Assembly (NCBI GenBank): GCA_030706145.1
Contig: JAUZPB010000013.1
Span: 1 to 64,000 of the forward strand
Source: Bacteroidota bacterium
GTDB lineage: Bacteria > Bacteroidota > Ignavibacteria > Ignavibacteriales > SURF-24
Length of the DNA stretch: 64,000 nt
Reading direction: 5' to 3'
Part shown: in pieces, positions 53,613 to 61,618 of the stretch
Layout: each line of letters begins with the position of its first letter
Position numbering within the stretch: the stretch's first letter is position 1
Notes under the pieces: model-generated
Database searches by the model: none
The model's input: the letters and a program-made list of their open reading frames with translations, nothing else
Told to the model about the DNA's origin: nothing
Made by a program: the position numbers and the translations under genes

Positions 53613-53777
53613 TTTCCTAATTTAACATCCTTTCAAATGAAGGAGAGATAATCCAAGTTACAAATTTTTAATTAAATGCCCGGTAAAGATAACGTTCTAA
53701 ATTAAATTAGCAAAATAGAATTATAATATTCAAATTCTTTCAGCATATACACATACCAATCTATAATGATGAAAAAT

Positions 53778-53819
53778 AAAAAAGCCGCCTTTAATTTTAC
53801 TTAAAAGGCGGCTTTTTTT
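53778..53819. terminator. Bidirectional intrinsic terminator
   Basis: AAAAAAGCCGCCTTT pairs with AAAGGCGGCTTTTTT (one unpaired A at the loop side), with A- and T-runs on either strand. It ends the DMT-like gene transcript on the minus strand. Confidence 0.9.
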
Positions 53820-53865
53820 GCGAGTTTCTTTATTTTTTTAGTGCTGAAAGTACAAACTAAATTTT

Positions 53866-55110
53866 CTATTTCAGCGATTCAGTGTATTCGGCTTTCCCCT
53901 CCTGAGCATCACTTTCTTTGTATGTCTTTTCTATTTCGTCAACTTTATGGCGTTTATAATCAGAAACACCAACCATCAGACCTATGGTTGTAACAGCGGC
54001 TCCAATTATCTGATAAGTCGTTACATGCTGACCGAATAAGAACATAATAAAAGGAATTATAGCAAGATATACATTAGTATAAGGAACCCAAAAGTGCGCA
54101 GCGAATTTTGCTAGCTTAAAAAATCCAAAACTGTAGATATAACCCGAAAGACCAGCAAGAACAACAAATAGTATCGGCCACCAGTTCTTAGGGAATATAT
54201 TTCCATCAAAAAGTGCAAAGAACCTGTTGTATTCAGCTGACTTAAAAATCGATTTTATATTAGTCTCAACATCCTGAGATAAACCTTTTTTCAGTATATA
54301 CTGCTCATTTGACTTTTCATAATAGTTAGAAAGAAAAGCTCTCTTACTATCATCCAGCTTTGGGTAAACTTGAGTCTCTAGTACAGTTGCAGGTACTGTA
54401 TCTGGAATATTTACACGCATCATGTTTCCAACTAAAGGAAAAATAAACAGAGCTATTGAAATAAAAAGCATTTTCCAGATCTCGCGCCAAACCACTAGTG
54501 CATTTGCCCCAACATTAGGCAAAACTGTCTGCACTGTCTTATTATTTAGGACCTGCTGTGAACATAAGCACATGTTTATTATTATTATCCATATTACTGC
54601 AGTCGTGTCTAAAATTGCTTTTGGATCGGTCTGAGCTCCTATTATTCTTGGAAAGTACGGCACTGAAAGTCCAATAACTACCAAAATTACTCCGATCCAA
54701 TGTTCCTTTCTTATAGTAGCATTAAAGAGGAATTTGCCCAAGAAAGGTAAAAACACTAGATAGACATTAACATAAGGAACAAATATGTGTGGAGAATAAT
54801 ATCTTGGTAAATAGAAAAATCCAATATTCTCTATAACTCCTGTAAAAGCACAAATAATAATTGTACTTAAGGATAATAAACCGGGCCAGAGATATTTCAT
54901 TTTCTTACCACGGCTGATTTCAATAATTACTGCGATCACAGCCCATAAAAGCTTTGAAAGCTCTCTCCACCAGGTCATAACTCCAGGGGAGACACCAACT
55001 TCTTTATTTCCTACAAATTTCGGCTGGTTTCCCATCCAGTTTAAAATATACTGGCCGCCTAAAGCTCCATTAATGATGGACAACCATACAATAAGTAATA
55101 CCCATTCCAT
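53866..55110 (-). CDS. DMT/EamA-like membrane protein with soluble insertion
   Basis: A 414-residue inner-membrane protein with about ten helices in two homologous halves: FVPYVNVYLVFLPFLGKFLF (about 110-129) recurs as WVPYTNVYLAIIPFIMFLFG near 345-364, as expected for the inverted repeat of drug/metabolite transporters. Between the halves lies an insertion of about 80 soluble, mainly helical residues (about 230-310: TVPATVLETQVYPKLDD to KSAEYNRFFALFDG), unusual for the superfamily. The C-terminus is acidic and cytoplasmic. The substrate is unknown. It follows the HAD phosphatase gene by 39 bp on the same strand. Confidence 0.72.
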   Translation of the reverse strand: MEWVLLIVWLSIINGALGGQYILNWMGNQPKFVGNKEVGVSPGVMTWWRELSKLLWAVIAVIIEISRGKKMKYLWPGLLSLSTIIICAFTGVIENIGFFYLPRYYSPHIFVPYVNVYLVFLPFLGKFLFNATIRKEHWIGVILVVIGLSVPYFPRIIGAQTDPKAILDTTAVIWIIIINMCLCSQQVLNNKTVQTVLPNVGANALVVWREIWKMLFISIALFIFPLVGNMMRVNIPDTVPATVLETQVYPKLDDSKRAFLSNYYEKSNEQYILKKGLSQDVETNIKSIFKSAEYNRFFALFDGNIFPKNWWPILFVVLAGLSGYIYSFGFFKLAKFAAHFWVPYTNVYLAIIPFIMFLFGQHVTTYQIIGAAVTTIGLMVGVSDYKRHKVDEIEKTYKESDAQEGKAEYTESLK

Positions 55111-55149
55111 AAAACGTGCATCCCACTTCTTGTTTTATAAATTATGTTG

Positions 55150-55818
55150 TTAGTCTGGAATTATTATCCTGGAAAATAATTTATTTACTGAAGGAATAAT
55201 TTTTACTCCTTCTGTCTGTGCACAATAACTTTTGAACTTCTCTTCACTCTGGTGTCCGCTCGTTAAAAGAACACAATCAGCTTTTATCTCCTTTGCTACC
55301 TCAAGATCATGAAGAGTATCACCTATTAAGAGTACTTCTCCTTTTTTATAACCCAAACGTCTTATTAGATCTCTTCCTTGTTGAATCTTACTTGCGGCAT
55401 AAATATTATCTAATCCAACTACGTATGGAAAATAATCCTGAAGCCCGAAGTGTTTTACCATCTCTTCAAGTGTATTCTGTGAATATGCTGAAAGTATTGA
55501 CTGCCCAATTTTTAACTCGGAGATTTTGCGGAAAACCTCACGAATCCCTTCATAAAGTCGACATTCAAACTTCCGCTTTTCATATTCGTCCATCCACTTC
55601 TTACCAATTACTTCAAAGGAGTCCTTTGAAAAATCAAAGCCAAGGCTTTCATAGTAATCACGAACCGGGATAGTGAAGAAATTCTTATATTCAGATAAGG
55701 AAATTGTCTTTAAACCATAATCTGTAAGTAGTTCATTTATTAAACTTACACTAAGGTCAACATCATTGAGAATTGTACCGTTCCAGTCCCAAATTATATG
55801 TTTATATTTTTCAATCAT
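55150..55818 (-). CDS. HAD-family phosphatase
   Basis: A 222-residue HAD-superfamily hydrolase of the phosphoglycolate phosphatase type: motif I WDWNGTILND (D11 nucleophile), motif II LSAYS, motif III lysine in AASKIQQG and motif IV LLIGDTLHDLEVAKE (about 163-177). A cap domain lies between motifs I and II. The start at 55818 puts motif I at the usual distance from the N-terminus; an in-frame ATG at 55908 would add a hydrophobic 30-residue extension without family support. No good Shine-Dalgarno before either. The substrate cannot be deduced. Confidence 0.85.
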   Translation of the reverse strand: MIEKYKHIIWDWNGTILNDVDLSVSLINELLTDYGLKTISLSEYKNFFTIPVRDYYESLGFDFSKDSFEVIGKKWMDEYEKRKFECRLYEGIREVFRKISELKIGQSILSAYSQNTLEEMVKHFGLQDYFPYVVGLDNIYAASKIQQGRDLIRRLGYKKGEVLLIGDTLHDLEVAKEIKADCVLLTSGHQSEEKFKSYCAQTEGVKIIPSVNKLFSRIIIPD

Positions 55819-56300
55819 GGGGGCAAATATATTATAAATTATTATTATTACAAAATTTATGGACCCTATGATTTGCTGTCTGATTTGTAGTCTTGCCTCT
55901 TTGGACATTGACCAAATTTGCGCACAATAAAACCTTCACTAAATGCTTTCAATGTCTAAGTGTATTCTTGGCTTATATGAATGATTGACTAATTTTATGG
56001 CAATTTGTTTATAATTAGAACATTTTCTATTAATAAATCTTTTGTTACTGTTGCAGGGATAAATAAATACCCACAAATAGGTATTTATTTTTCATTTATT
56101 TGATGTATTTTTGTGTGCACGTTTTGAGATCATAACAATTGAAGTTAGATTTTCAAAACTTTAAACTATTTGCCGCTAATTTATATCTAAATCATGGCAA
56201 AATTGAAAAATTGTTAGGCTTGGTCTCTGAATTTTTCAGAAGATCATTATTATAATTTGTTGAATAGTTTTTATAAAATAAGTTAGGATATTATATAAAA
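55819..56300. other. 482-bp intergenic region
   Basis: Divergent spacer between the HAD gene and a possible small plus-strand gene. It contains one terminator-like hairpin (56061-56092) that does not follow any recognised gene, so an unannotated short transcript may end there. A 23-codon frame at 55860 is not convincing. Confidence 0.45.
56061..56092 (+). terminator. Orphan terminator-like hairpin
   Basis: AAATAAATACC (56061-56071) and GGTATTTATTT (56080-56090) pair perfectly around an 8-nt loop, and the T-run continues to 56092. No coding gene lies immediately upstream on this strand, so it might end a small RNA starting in the spacer. Confidence 0.5.
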
Positions 56301-56456
56301 ATGTTAGGATTTGTGAATTCAAACGAGGAAAGAAGGCAAATTGGAGGGGAGATTTACAGAGAAACCCGCAGAAGAAGAAGAATTACAATGAGTATATTGG
56401 GGGTTATTGCTTTTGCCGTTTTTAATATAATTCTGTATTACTTGACAAGTATTTAA
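56301..56456 (+). CDS. Possible 51-residue single-pass membrane protein
   Basis: An ATG-TAA frame of 51 codons. The N-terminal half is charged with five consecutive arginines (RETRRRRRITM, about 20-30) and the rest is one hydrophobic helix (ILGVIAFAVFNIILYYL, about 32-48), an arrangement expected for a small inner-membrane protein with a cytoplasmic basic N-terminus. No Shine-Dalgarno is visible. A hairpin follows at 56571. The frame is too small to be sure; no family is recognised. Confidence 0.5.
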   Translation: MLGFVNSNEERRQIGGEIYRETRRRRRITMSILGVIAFAVFNIILYYLTSI

Positions 56457-56570
56457 GAAAAGCGTAGGACTTTAACTGAAAATACTTAATCATTGCCATT
56501 TATATAAATAATAAGTGCATCTTGACCAATTGTTAAAGTAATTAGGACTTTTTTACTTCAAATTTTGTAA

Positions 56571-56591
56571 ACCAGGCTAGAAAAGCCTGGT
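56571..56591 (+). terminator. Hairpin downstream of the small ORF
   Basis: ACCAGGCT (56571-56578) and AGCCTGGT (56584-56591) form a perfect 8-bp stem with a 5-nt loop. The following CTTCC is a poor T-tract. Confidence 0.5.
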
Positions 56592-56688
56592 CTTCCATAC
56601 TTACTCTGCATTAGAAGTATCTCTTCTTCTTTTCCCTTTTTATAAAAAACCATAGCCTGCTTTTAATTCTTAAACGGAAAATAACACA

Positions 56689-56712
56689 ATTGTATTCTAC
56701 ATTGTATTCTAC
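56689..56712. repeat. Perfect tandem 12-bp duplication
   Basis: ATTGTATTCTAC twice without a gap (56689-56700, 56701-56712), about 85 bp before miaB. Confidence 0.9.
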
Positions 56713-56797
56713 GACCTCAATTAAGGCAGTTTAATTCAATTGCATTGTGCAGATGAGATTAAATATTTATATTTGCTTACTAAATTAAAAGGGAATA

Positions 56798-58147
56798 ATG
56801 AACAATAACAATATATATATAGAGACTTATGGCTGTCAGATGAATCTGGCTGATACTGAGATAGTTATGGGGATTTTGAAGAATTATGGCTATCAGATAA
56901 CTAAAGAGCTTGAACTGGCCGATGTTGTACTGTTGAATACTTGCTCTGTTCGTGAAAATGCAGAACAAAGAATTTATGGTCGTCTCGGGAATTTCAAAAA
57001 ACTTAAATCTTCAAAACCAAACCTTATTGTTGGTATTCTTGGCTGCATGGCCGAAAGATTGAAAAAGGATCTGATAGAAGAAAAGAAAATCGTTGATGTT
57101 GTCGTAGGTCCAGATGAGTATAGACGGTTGCCTGAATTTATAGACATGGCTTTTACAGGTGATAAAGGAATAGGTGTAAAACTTTCTCGTACGGAAACTT
57201 ATGATGATATTACGCCTTATAGAGAAGATGGACTTCAGGCTTGGATTTCTGTGATGAGAGGGTGCGATAAGTTTTGTACCTATTGTGTTGTCCCTTTTAC
57301 TCGTGGACGTGAGCGTTCAAGAGCCATAAATTCCATTGTTGAAGAAGTTAAAGGACTATCACAGCGTGGCTTTAGGGAAGTGACTTTGCTGGGTCAGAAT
57401 GTTAATTCCTATAATGATTCAGGAAATGATTTCTCTGACCTTTTAGCTGCATGTGCCGATGTCGATCCGATGCTCAGGATCCGCTTTACTACATCTCATC
57501 CGCAGGACCTTTCTGATAAACTATTATATACAATTGCAGCTAATCAGAATATCTGCAAGTATATCCATTTGCCAGTTCAGTCCGGTTCAAACCGAATTCT
57601 AAAACTAATGAACCGAACATATACTATTGAACATTATATGGAAATTATTGACAAGGCAAAGAGTATTATCCCAGGTGTTAGTTTTTCTACAGATGTTATT
57701 GCTGGCTTCCCTACAGAAACATATGAAGATCATTTAATGACACTTGAAGTTATGAGGAATGTTCGTTATGATGGTGCTTATATGTTCAAATATTCACCAC
57801 GTGAAGGTACAAAAGCCTTTAAAATGGAAGATGATATAGCTGAGGAGAGCAAAATTAAGCGCCTTACTGAAATAATTGATCTTCAACAGAGGATCTCCTA
57901 TGAGATCAATCAGGCTTTGATTGGAACTGAAGAAACTGTTTTAGTCGAAGGATTCAGTAAAAAATCTGAAAAGTTTATGTCAGGGAGAACTGATTCAAAT
58001 AAAGTGGCCGTTTTCCCATGCTCTGAGTCTATTAAAGAAGGTAGTTATATTAAAGTCAAAATAAACCGGGCAACTTCAGGAACTTTGTTTGGTGATGTAA
58101 TCTCGACATCTTTGCCCTCTGAAAAGGATTTGTATAAGACAGCCTAA
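56798..58147 (+). CDS. miaB: tRNA-2-methylthio-N6-dimethylallyladenosine synthase
   Basis: A 449-residue radical SAM methylthiotransferase acting on i6A37 of tRNAs. UPF0004 domain with cluster cysteines in ETYGCQMN, NTCSVRENAE and GCMAER (auxiliary [4Fe-4S]); radical SAM motif CDKFCTYC (C-x3-C-x2-C, about residue 153); C-terminal TRAM domain (about 385-445) for tRNA binding. NTCSVRENAEQR favours MiaB over RimO or MtaB. It opens a cluster whose order (miaB, sigma-54 activator, lptE) is common in Bacteroidetes. AAGGG precedes the start. Confidence 0.95.
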   Translation: MNNNNIYIETYGCQMNLADTEIVMGILKNYGYQITKELELADVVLLNTCSVRENAEQRIYGRLGNFKKLKSSKPNLIVGILGCMAERLKKDLIEEKKIVDVVVGPDEYRRLPEFIDMAFTGDKGIGVKLSRTETYDDITPYREDGLQAWISVMRGCDKFCTYCVVPFTRGRERSRAINSIVEEVKGLSQRGFREVTLLGQNVNSYNDSGNDFSDLLAACADVDPMLRIRFTTSHPQDLSDKLLYTIAANQNICKYIHLPVQSGSNRILKLMNRTYTIEHYMEIIDKAKSIIPGVSFSTDVIAGFPTETYEDHLMTLEVMRNVRYDGAYMFKYSPREGTKAFKMEDDIAEESKIKRLTEIIDLQQRISYEINQALIGTEETVLVEGFSKKSEKFMSGRTDSNKVAVFPCSESIKEGSYIKVKINRATSGTLFGDVISTSLPSEKDLYKTA

Positions 58148-58288
58148 AAAAGCATAATTGAAACCTCGTTTTTGGTATAAATATTTTGCTGAAAGCTGGC
58201 TGTCTTAATAATTGACTGTCTGTATATTCAGATAACTGTGTATAATGTGGCTCACTTTGATTAAGCCGAAAATATTGAGAATGTTTAT

Positions 58289-59020
58289 ATGAATATTTTT
58301 TTACGGGAAGCTATTTTAATAACTTTTACAGTTGCTTTCTTCACCTGTAGTTCTAGTTTTGCTCAGGATACTAATATCTCACCTCAATTAAAGCTTATCG
58401 AGTCTGGTCAAATTGATAAAGCTAGAGAAGAGTTAAATAGGTTAAAAGTAAAGAACTCCAAAGATCCCTCTATTCTCTATCTTGAGGCTTTGCTAACAAG
58501 CGATGCAAAAAGCGCAATTTCAATATACTCTACTATTGCCGAGAAATATCCAAAGTCTACCTATGCTGACGCAGCCTTATATAGATCCTATTCTTATTAT
58601 TACTCTCTTGGACTATATAGCACAGCTAAGAATATAATTGCTAAGTTAAAGAAATCTTACCCTAAATCGCCTTACATAAAATTAGCTGAAAAAAAGAAGG
58701 ACGTTGAACCTTTCTCTGAGCAGATAAATCCTTCGCTTGAAAATAACTCTCAAGCTGCTGAAGAAGTTGCAGACGATGTGACAAAAAACTATACTATTCA
58801 GGCTGGTGCTTTCCTTAACATTGAAAATGCAAAGAAACTTAAAGAGTCGTTTCAGACCGATGGGTATATTGCTGAAATTAAGGCTAAAGAGGTCGCAGGT
58901 AGTATATTAAATGTAGTTGATGTGGGTGCTTTTGCTACAGAAGATGAAGCGAAGTCTGTCCTTTTATTAATTAATGACAGATATAAATTGAACGGGCGGG
59001 TTATTTCCTTAGAAAAGTAG
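58289..59020 (+). CDS. Exported TPR/SPOR-domain protein
   Basis: A 243-residue protein with a signal peptide (cleavage near SFAQDTN), TPR-like helices (about 32-135: ESGQIDKAREELNRLK, STYADAALYRSYSYYYSLG) and a C-terminal SPOR domain (about 168-243: NYTIQAGAFLNIENAKKLKESFQTDGY, VDVGAFATEDEAKSVLLLIND). SPOR domains bind denuded peptidoglycan, so this is a periplasmic wall-associated protein, perhaps at the division site. It lies 141 bp after miaB and 44 bp before the MBL gene. Confidence 0.83.
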   Translation: MNIFLREAILITFTVAFFTCSSSFAQDTNISPQLKLIESGQIDKAREELNRLKVKNSKDPSILYLEALLTSDAKSAISIYSTIAEKYPKSTYADAALYRSYSYYYSLGLYSTAKNIIAKLKKSYPKSPYIKLAEKKKDVEPFSEQINPSLENNSQAAEEVADDVTKNYTIQAGAFLNIENAKKLKESFQTDGYIAEIKAKEVAGSILNVVDVGAFATEDEAKSVLLLINDRYKLNGRVISLEK

Positions 59021-59064
59021 CTTTCATTATAAGATAGACTTGAAGAGAAAAGGAGAAAACAAGC

Positions 59065-59832
59065 TTGAAAATAACCTTCGCTGGTACTGGCTCCGGTAAA
59101 ACCTCACTTAAGAGGTATCATACCTCAACTCTGTTTTCATCTGCAGAATTCAATCTTTTGCTAGATGCAGGTGACGGAGTATCAAGAGCCTTGATGAATT
59201 CCCAGATTGATTTTAATTCCATCGATGCTATCCTATTCTCTCACTTCCATCCCGATCATTTAAATGGTATTTCATCACTACTAATTCAGATGAAAATGAA
59301 TAAAAGGCAAAAGCCCCTTAGACTTCTTGTCCACAGTAACCTCTACAGCAGTTTTATTAAATTTCTTGAAATAGGCTATGTCTTTAAAGAAAGAATGGGC
59401 TTTGATATAAATATTCTAACTTATTCAACTGATAGCTTCTTTAGGGTTAATAAAGATATTGCCTTTATTTCCAGGGAAAATTCACACTTAATAAAATATG
59501 AAACCAGTGCAGAGGACTCCAGTTTGTTGGTCTCCTCAAGCTTTCTATTGTTTGTGGAGTCTAAGCGAATATTTTGTTCTGGAGATATTGGTAGTGAAGA
59601 GGACCTTTATTTGTTTGAGAACGAAAAATTTGATGCTTTTATAACTGAAGTTACTCATATCGATATTGCTCTTCTGAAGAAGGTACTCTTAAGAATTAAT
59701 CCTGAAAGTGTGTACATTAATCATCTGAGTGATGAATCTCAAGAAGAATTGCAACTTTGGCTTTCATCTCTTCCAGTATCTTTACGCGAAAGAATATTTG
59801 TAACCTTTGATGCTATGAGCGTGACAATATAA
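59065..59832 (+). CDS. MBL-fold metal-dependent hydrolase
   Basis: A 255-residue metallo-beta-lactamase-fold protein. It opens MKITFAGTGSGK, has the metal motif SHFHPDHLNG (about 71-80), an aspartate in FCSGDIGSEEDL and a late histidine in VYINHLSDE. The opening GTGSG and overall size resemble RNase Z/PqqB-like members. No RNA-binding exosite is recognisable, so the substrate is open. The start is TTG, supported by AAAGGAG 8-14 bp upstream. Confidence 0.82.
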   Translation: MKITFAGTGSGKTSLKRYHTSTLFSSAEFNLLLDAGDGVSRALMNSQIDFNSIDAILFSHFHPDHLNGISSLLIQMKMNKRQKPLRLLVHSNLYSSFIKFLEIGYVFKERMGFDINILTYSTDSFFRVNKDIAFISRENSHLIKYETSAEDSSLLVSSSFLLFVESKRIFCSGDIGSEEDLYLFENEKFDAFITEVTHIDIALLKKVLLRINPESVYINHLSDESQEELQLWLSSLPVSLRERIFVTFDAMSVTI

Positions 59833-59972
59833 GTGAAGGAAATTTTCTGGAAATCTATCCTATGCATTAAGAGGAAAAATTTGTTTAACTTATATATAAA
59901 AATTCCGTAAATTAGGGCGAGCAAATTTTTAGTTCTTTATTGATTTACTTTGTTTTTGATTAAAAAAAAGAA

Positions 59973-61076
59973 ATGACTGTCGAGCAATTTCAAAAGACTT
60001 ATGGTATTGTAGGTAAATCAAAAGAGATTCGTGATCTTGTTGATATTACTATGCAGGTGGCTCTTTCGGATATATCTGTACTTATTTATGGCGAAAGTGG
60101 AGTGGGTAAAGAAGTTTTTGCCCAGGCTATTCATAATCACAGTAAAAGAGCTAATAATAAAATGGTAAACGTCAACTGTGGAGCAATTCCAGAGGGAATC
60201 TTAGAAAGCGAGCTCTTCGGCCATAAGAAAGGTGCTTTTACAGGTGCTGTCGAAAGCAGAAAAGGCTATTTTGAGATTGCTGACGGCGGAACCTTATTCC
60301 TCGATGAAATAGCAGAAATGCCGCTAACTACACAGGTAAAACTGCTTCGTGTTCTTGAAACTAAAGAATTTATGAGAATAGGTAGCGAAACTGTAACAAA
60401 GGTCGATGTTAGAATAATAGCCGCAACTAATAAGGATCTGCAAAAGGAAGTTGATGCCAAAAGATTCCGCGAAGATCTTTATTTCCGCTTAAAAGCCGTT
60501 ACTTTGTATGTCCCTCCTCTTAGAAAAAGAAAAGAAGATATTAGTGAACTTACAGATAGTTTTATAGATAACTATGCTAAGGCAAACGATATTCCTACTC
60601 CTCGAATTACAAATGAGGCAAGAGAAATACTTGTTAATTATAGCTGGCCGGGCAATATTCGCGAACTTAAAAATACAATTGAAACTGCAATTGCCCTGAA
60701 CAGAACTGGTATATTGGATGTCGAATCCTTTTATTTCTTGTTGCAAAACAAATCTGATGCCTCTTCAAATAGAAATCTTCCCGTTTTTCTTCACCGCTCA
60801 CCTGAAGACGCAGATAGAGAAATTATCTATAGAGCACTTATTGAAATAAAACGTGACCTTATGGAATTAAAGCAAATCGTTATGAAGAACTATCAAGAAA
60901 TTCACAATTCTAACGATAATATTGATATACATGAGGTCGTCCCTATTGAAACAGTTGAAAAAGATGCTATTAAAAATGCCTTAAACTATGCAAAGGGGAA
61001 TAAAAAGCATGCTGCCAGACTCCTTGGCATAAGTGAAAGAACCTTATACCGGAAGATGCAGGAATATGATTTATAA
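59973..61076 (+). CDS. Sigma-54 interacting transcriptional activator
   Basis: A 367-residue RpoN activator: AAA+ domain from residue 8 with Walker A GESGVGKE (about 40-47), the sigma-54 contact loop GAFTGA (about 89-94), Walker B GGTLFLDEIAEMP and a C-terminal Fis-type helix-turn-helix (AARLLGISERTLYRKMQEY). It has no receiver or other N-terminal sensor, like PspF-type activators, so control must come from a partner protein or from its amount. Its place between miaB and lptE is conserved in Bacteroidetes and suggests an envelope-related or housekeeping role. The 3' end overlaps lptE by 11 bp. Confidence 0.92.
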   Translation: MTVEQFQKTYGIVGKSKEIRDLVDITMQVALSDISVLIYGESGVGKEVFAQAIHNHSKRANNKMVNVNCGAIPEGILESELFGHKKGAFTGAVESRKGYFEIADGGTLFLDEIAEMPLTTQVKLLRVLETKEFMRIGSETVTKVDVRIIAATNKDLQKEVDAKRFREDLYFRLKAVTLYVPPLRKRKEDISELTDSFIDNYAKANDIPTPRITNEAREILVNYSWPGNIRELKNTIETAIALNRTGILDVESFYFLLQNKSDASSNRNLPVFLHRSPEDADREIIYRALIEIKRDLMELKQIVMKNYQEIHNSNDNIDIHEVVPIETVEKDAIKNALNYAKGNKKHAARLLGISERTLYRKMQEYDL

Positions 61077-61596
61077 AAATAAACCTTATATAATGCTATT
61101 GTTTGTTGTTTGGGCAGTTGTTAACTTTAATGGCTGTTTTTATTCTTTTACGGGAGCCTCTGTCGCTCCATATCTGAAAACAGTTTTTATTACTCCAATA
61201 GATGATAAAAGTGGAAGTGGGGAGCTGAACTTAAAGGAATCTTTTAAGTCCGCTATAACTAAGAGGTTTATAGACGATAACACTCTCCAGATAGCTGAAA
61301 GATCTAATGCCGATGCACTTGTAGAATGTACAATTGTCAGTTTTACAGATGCAGCTTCTGTTATTTCTCCTGCTGGCGGATCTAATCCCTCTGTCTCTGG
61401 CAAAAGAATCACAATTGGAGTAAAAGTTTTATTTAGAGATCTTGTAAAGAAAAAAACGATTTCCGAGAAGAATTATTCAAATTTTGAGGATTATTCAACC
61501 TCCGGCAGTGTTCAAACAAACCGCAGCCAGGCTGTTGAAAATACTATTAACAAACTTGCTGATGATATTCTTATTGGTACCGTGTCAAATTGGTAG
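61066..61596 (+). CDS. lptE: LPS-assembly lipoprotein LptE
   Basis: A 176-residue outer-membrane lipoprotein (lipobox NFNGC, C24) of the LptE family: YSFTGASVAPYLKTVFITPIDD, ADALVECTIVSF and the late KRITIGVKVLFRDLVKKKTISEKNYSNFEDYS stretch. LptE plugs the LptD barrel and helps insert LPS. The start at 61066 is chosen because it puts a signal peptide at the N-terminus; an in-frame ATG 11 codons earlier lies inside the upstream gene. Co-translated with the sigma-54 activator gene. Confidence 0.88.
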   Translation: MIYKNKPYIMLLFVVWAVVNFNGCFYSFTGASVAPYLKTVFITPIDDKSGSGELNLKESFKSAITKRFIDDNTLQIAERSNADALVECTIVSFTDAASVISPAGGSNPSVSGKRITIGVKVLFRDLVKKKTISEKNYSNFEDYSTSGSVQTNRSQAVENTINKLADDILIGTVSNW

Positions 61597-61618
61597 TTTA
61601 ACATAAACAGGATTATTT

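Larger units (their letters stand above)
56457..56797. other. 341-bp intergenic region before miaB
   Basis: It carries a hairpin (56571-56591) and a 12-bp tandem duplication (56689-56712). Otherwise AT-rich, presumably with the miaB promoter. Confidence 0.45.

Noticed and set aside
55819-55908. A hydrophobic N-terminal extension (membrane anchor) of the HAD phosphatase
   Set aside because: Motif I normally lies about 10 residues from the start; the extension has no ribosome-binding site and reads like translated intergenic DNA.
59973-61076. The sigma-54 activator as the dedicated flagellar regulator
   Set aside because: Its gene neighbourhood (miaB, lptE) is that of a general Bacteroidetes cluster, and it lacks a receiver or FleQ-type N-terminus; no evidence ties it to flgB.
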